From Desulforhopalus sp. IMCC35007 (GTDB lineage: Bacteria; Desulfobacterota; Desulfobulbia; Desulfobulbales; Desulfocapsaceae), in contig NZ_SWCN01000031.1 of NCBI RefSeq assembly GCF_005116575.1, positions 1 through 44,374 on the forward strand: DNA of 44,374 nt, written 5' to 3'. The position numbers were made by a program, and so were the translations under genes. How positions within the stretch are numbered: position 1 is the first letter of the stretch; every line of letters begins with the position of its first letter. The notes under the pieces were generated by a model that saw only the letters and a program-made list of their open reading frames with translations, did no database searches and had not been told where the DNA came from. This document shows, one piece after another, positions 42,924-44,374 of the stretch.

Positions 42924-43184
42924 TTATTGCGATAATCGCTCAGAAATACGTTTGTAGGTCTCTTTTAGCTCTTCACCCACAATTTTTGTTTTAGCAATGA
43001 GGTCCTCGGATGTTTCCACGGCATCATCGGCTATTTCGGAGGCCTTTGCCTTCAACTGCTGCCATTTTTTCTCCGCCTCACTGAATTCTTCCTTTCCCTC
43101 CATTGAGGCCAGGTGCATTCTTAACTTCAACTCGTCTCGTTCCGTTTTCAGTCTTTCCACAAGTTTGTTCAATTCTTCTTTCAT
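42924..43184 (-). CDS. Small coiled-coil protein
   Basis: The 86-aa product is highly charged and almost entirely helical, with heptad-like spacing (LNKLVERLKTERDELKLRMH, WQQLKAKASEIADDAVETSE). It has no TM or Cys. No specific family is recognised, though similar small proteins accompany stress genes. GGGAGGTG lies eight bases before ATG 43184. It is downstream of the universal stress protein on the same strand. Confidence 0.75.
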   Translation of the reverse strand: MKEELNKLVERLKTERDELKLRMHLASMEGKEEFSEAEKKWQQLKAKASEIADDAVETSEDLIAKTKIVGEELKETYKRISERLSQ

Positions 43185-43300
43185 ATGAAAACACCTCCCT
43201 GTACATTATTCTTCTCCACCTCACCATGAAGGACTGACAGCTCAGGTAAACCAAGCTTGAAAATCTACATAATCATACAACAGCTGCAACCACGACCCAG

Positions 43301-43322
43301 GCTATGGGGAACACCCCATAGC
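43301..43322. repeat. Perfect hairpin between the usp and coiled-coil genes
   Basis: gctatgggg and ccccatagc form a 9-bp perfect stem with loop aaca, about 35 bp beyond the usp stop codon on the minus strand. No T-run follows in that direction, so this may be an RNA-stability or partial-termination hairpin. Confidence 0.6.
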
Positions 43323-43356
43323 CCATTATGGTTGTACCATATATTTGAGGCTGAAA

Positions 43357-43797
43357 TTATTTAAACGGATTCATGACCAATATCGGACACTCTGCCTTTC
43401 TCACGACTCTCTCCGCAACACTTCCCAGTAAAATTTTTTCCAACCCCTTCGCGCCATGGGTACCTATGATAATTAAGTCTGATTCTTTTTCTTTGGCGCA
43501 GGCAAGGATCTTGTCGACAGGATCACCAGAAATAACCTCACCTGTACATCCGGCAGATTTTTCTGTCATATCTGTAATGAGATTTGACATTCTCTCTTTA
43601 GCCGCACTACGAAGGTTTTCTTCGCAATCCTGAGGGAAGGGAACACCAAACATGGCATCACCTGGATACATATTCAGGACATGAATAAAATGCACCTTGG
43701 ATGCCAGCTTATTCGCCATAGAAATAGCATAGTCGACAAGGCCATCGGTCGCTTCTGAGAAATCTACGGGAACAACAATTTTATTTGTTACTTTCAT
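43357..43797 (-). CDS. Universal stress protein (UspA family)
   Basis: The 146-aa alpha/beta protein has the Usp fold: IVVPVDFSEATDGLVDYAI, HVLNMYPGDAMFGVPFPQD, and the nucleotide-binding motif IIGTHGAKGLEKILLGSVAERVV with the G-x2-G-x9-G-S/T pattern, suggesting ATP binding. It is cytosolic and usually induced in stress or growth arrest. GAAGGAGGATT precedes ATG 43797, favoured over a start 42 bp upstream that would overlap it. Confidence 0.93.
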   Translation of the reverse strand: MKVTNKIVVPVDFSEATDGLVDYAISMANKLASKVHFIHVLNMYPGDAMFGVPFPQDCEENLRSAAKERMSNLITDMTEKSAGCTGEVISGDPVDKILACAKEKESDLIIIGTHGAKGLEKILLGSVAERVVRKAECPILVMNPFK

Positions 43798-43894
43798 CGT
43801 CAATCCTCCTTCTAATTTATTGAACAACAAAGCCTCCACCTTACAACAAACCTCCTACTCTAATTCAGCACAAACTATGCCATATACTAGTCAA

Positions 43895-44104
43895 AAAGAT
43901 GATGAGATGACTTCATGTCCGAGCCCTGAAAACAGAGTTGTGCAACCCAGCCTCCAGTACTGGGAGAGCTGTGGGATTATGGAAACAAAATGAGGACAAA
44001 ACTCTACTCCGGTCATCTTTCTATTCTCTACAGAGGAAAACAATGTCATGCAGAATTTCTCACTATTGATCTGCAAATTTTTGCAGATCAATAGTGTTTT
44101 TTTT
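43895..44104 (+). ncRNA. Candidate small RNA ending at an orphan terminator
   Basis: No plus-strand gene ends near the strong terminator at 44062-44104. Upstream, gatgac (43906-43911) can pair with gtcatc (44012-44017), closing a region that contains cccag/ctggg (43946-43950 with 43960-43964) and gttg/caac (43938-43946). The fold is by eye. It matches no riboswitch class I know. The 5' end is a guess; it could also be the tail of an untranslated leader. Confidence 0.35.
44062..44104 (+). terminator. Strong rho-independent terminator
   Basis: actattgatctgcaaa (44062-44077) and tttgcagatcaatagt (44080-44095) are perfectly complementary over 16 bp, followed by eight T (44097-44104). On the opposite strand no T-run follows, so it acts on plus-strand transcripts. 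Confidence 0.85.
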
Positions 44105-44322
44105 GATTTAAGCGTGCAGCAACATGGTCATGTTTATGTTGAGCGAAGAAGTCTGATATGGTCAAAGATCATTTCCAATCTGTAAGAAATGATACGACCT
44201 GTTTTCATGAAACCAGCAATTATCCCAATAATGAGAGCGCTTCAATGGATAAAGCAACATTCTTTCTGTAAATTCGGCTAACCTTTCGTGTTTATTTAAA
44301 GGCCCGAGTAGTGCAGCTATCT

Positions 44323-44374
44323 CAAAGTGTCAAGACCAAGGCGAGTGCTCGTTCCTCGCAGCCTTGACACTTTG
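44323..44374. repeat. Long inverted repeat at the window edge
   Basis: caaagtgtcaag (44323-44334) and cttgacactttg (44363-44374) are perfect inverted copies of 12 bp; within them gcgag (44341-44345) pairs with ctcgc (44355-44359). The element may continue past the window. It could be the end of a small mobile element, a REP-type repeat or a terminator. Confidence 0.65.

Noticed and set aside
43895-44061. Known riboswitch class (c-di-GMP GEMM, cobalamin, Moco)
   Set aside because: Fragments such as ctccgg recall these classes, but the ordered conserved blocks are absent.
1-44374. CRISPR array, complete insertion sequence, tRNA or prophage genes
   Set aside because: I saw no regularly spaced repeats, no transposase or integrase reading frame and no cloverleaf-like sequence; only the edge inverted repeat hints at a mobile element.

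Overview
The window looks like chromosome from a Gram-negative anaerobe, most probably a Desulfobacterota (sulfate-reducer-like, perhaps Desulfobulbales). This is inferred from a glycyl radical enzyme with its activase, a likely selenoprotein, a TAXI-type solute-binding protein, lipoproteins and periplasmic sensors, and moderate GC. No rRNA suitable for placement is complete here, so the assignment is tentative.

Layout. (1) 1-330: tail of an rRNA locus. It holds a 5S-like gene carrying a 64-nt insertion of two imperfect tandem repeats, between two copies of the same terminator arm. (2) 0.5-3 kb: aldehyde dehydrogenase and a homocysteine S-methyltransferase. (3) 3.1-6.1 kb, minus: a FecBCD/BtuFCD-type metal-chelate ABC importer with a well-formed promoter between two copies of a 12-bp direct repeat. 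(4) 6.4-9 kb: hybrid sensor kinase with a periplasmic amino-acid-binding-type sensor. (5) 9.3-12 kb: accessory stretch with a RhuM-Fic protein, a frameshifted gene remnant, an orphan hypothetical gene and about 630 bp without a clear gene. (6) 12-14.4 kb: VWA protein, membrane J-domain protein resembling Pam18/Tim14, and a CvfB-like S1 protein. (7) 14.4-18.6 kb, minus: c-di-GMP block (GGDEF cyclase; FecR-domain protein, OmpA-like lipoprotein, CHASE2-HD-GYP phosphodiesterase).

(8) 18.9-20.9 kb, minus, the most striking region: a three-gene set of exported proteins. These are a methionine-rich lipoprotein (18 Met in the 88 residues after the lipid Cys), a 96-residue HMA-like protein with an in-frame UGA followed by a bacterial SECIS-like hairpin, and an exported MsrA-MsrB fusion that lacks the usual MsrB resolving Cys. 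Upstream lie TGTAAA elements at 11-bp phasing, typical of OmpR/PhoB/CpxR-family operators. I read this as a putative extracytoplasmic methionine-oxidation/repair module with a selenoprotein as candidate reductant.

(9) 21.4-29.8 kb, plus: two small envelope proteins, an 805-aa protein with an internal duplication, a glycyl radical enzyme of unassigned substrate (CxE and RVSGYS motifs), an SCP2-like lipid-binding-type protein, the radical-SAM activase and a DUF6765-like putative metal-dependent protein. (10) 29.9-35 kb: OmpR-type two-component system divergent from a 1018-aa AsmA-like protein. (11) 35-38.1 kb: a Rossmann-fold protein and LysR regulator (minus), divergent from mtnN-luxS, which detoxify and recycle S-adenosylhomocysteine. 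(12) 38.2-42.8 kb: two Hsp20 genes, an orphan TAXI binding protein and an ExeA-like ATPase. (13) 42.9-44.4 kb: coiled-coil protein, universal stress protein, an orphan strong terminator preceded by a possible small RNA, and a long inverted repeat cut by the window edge.
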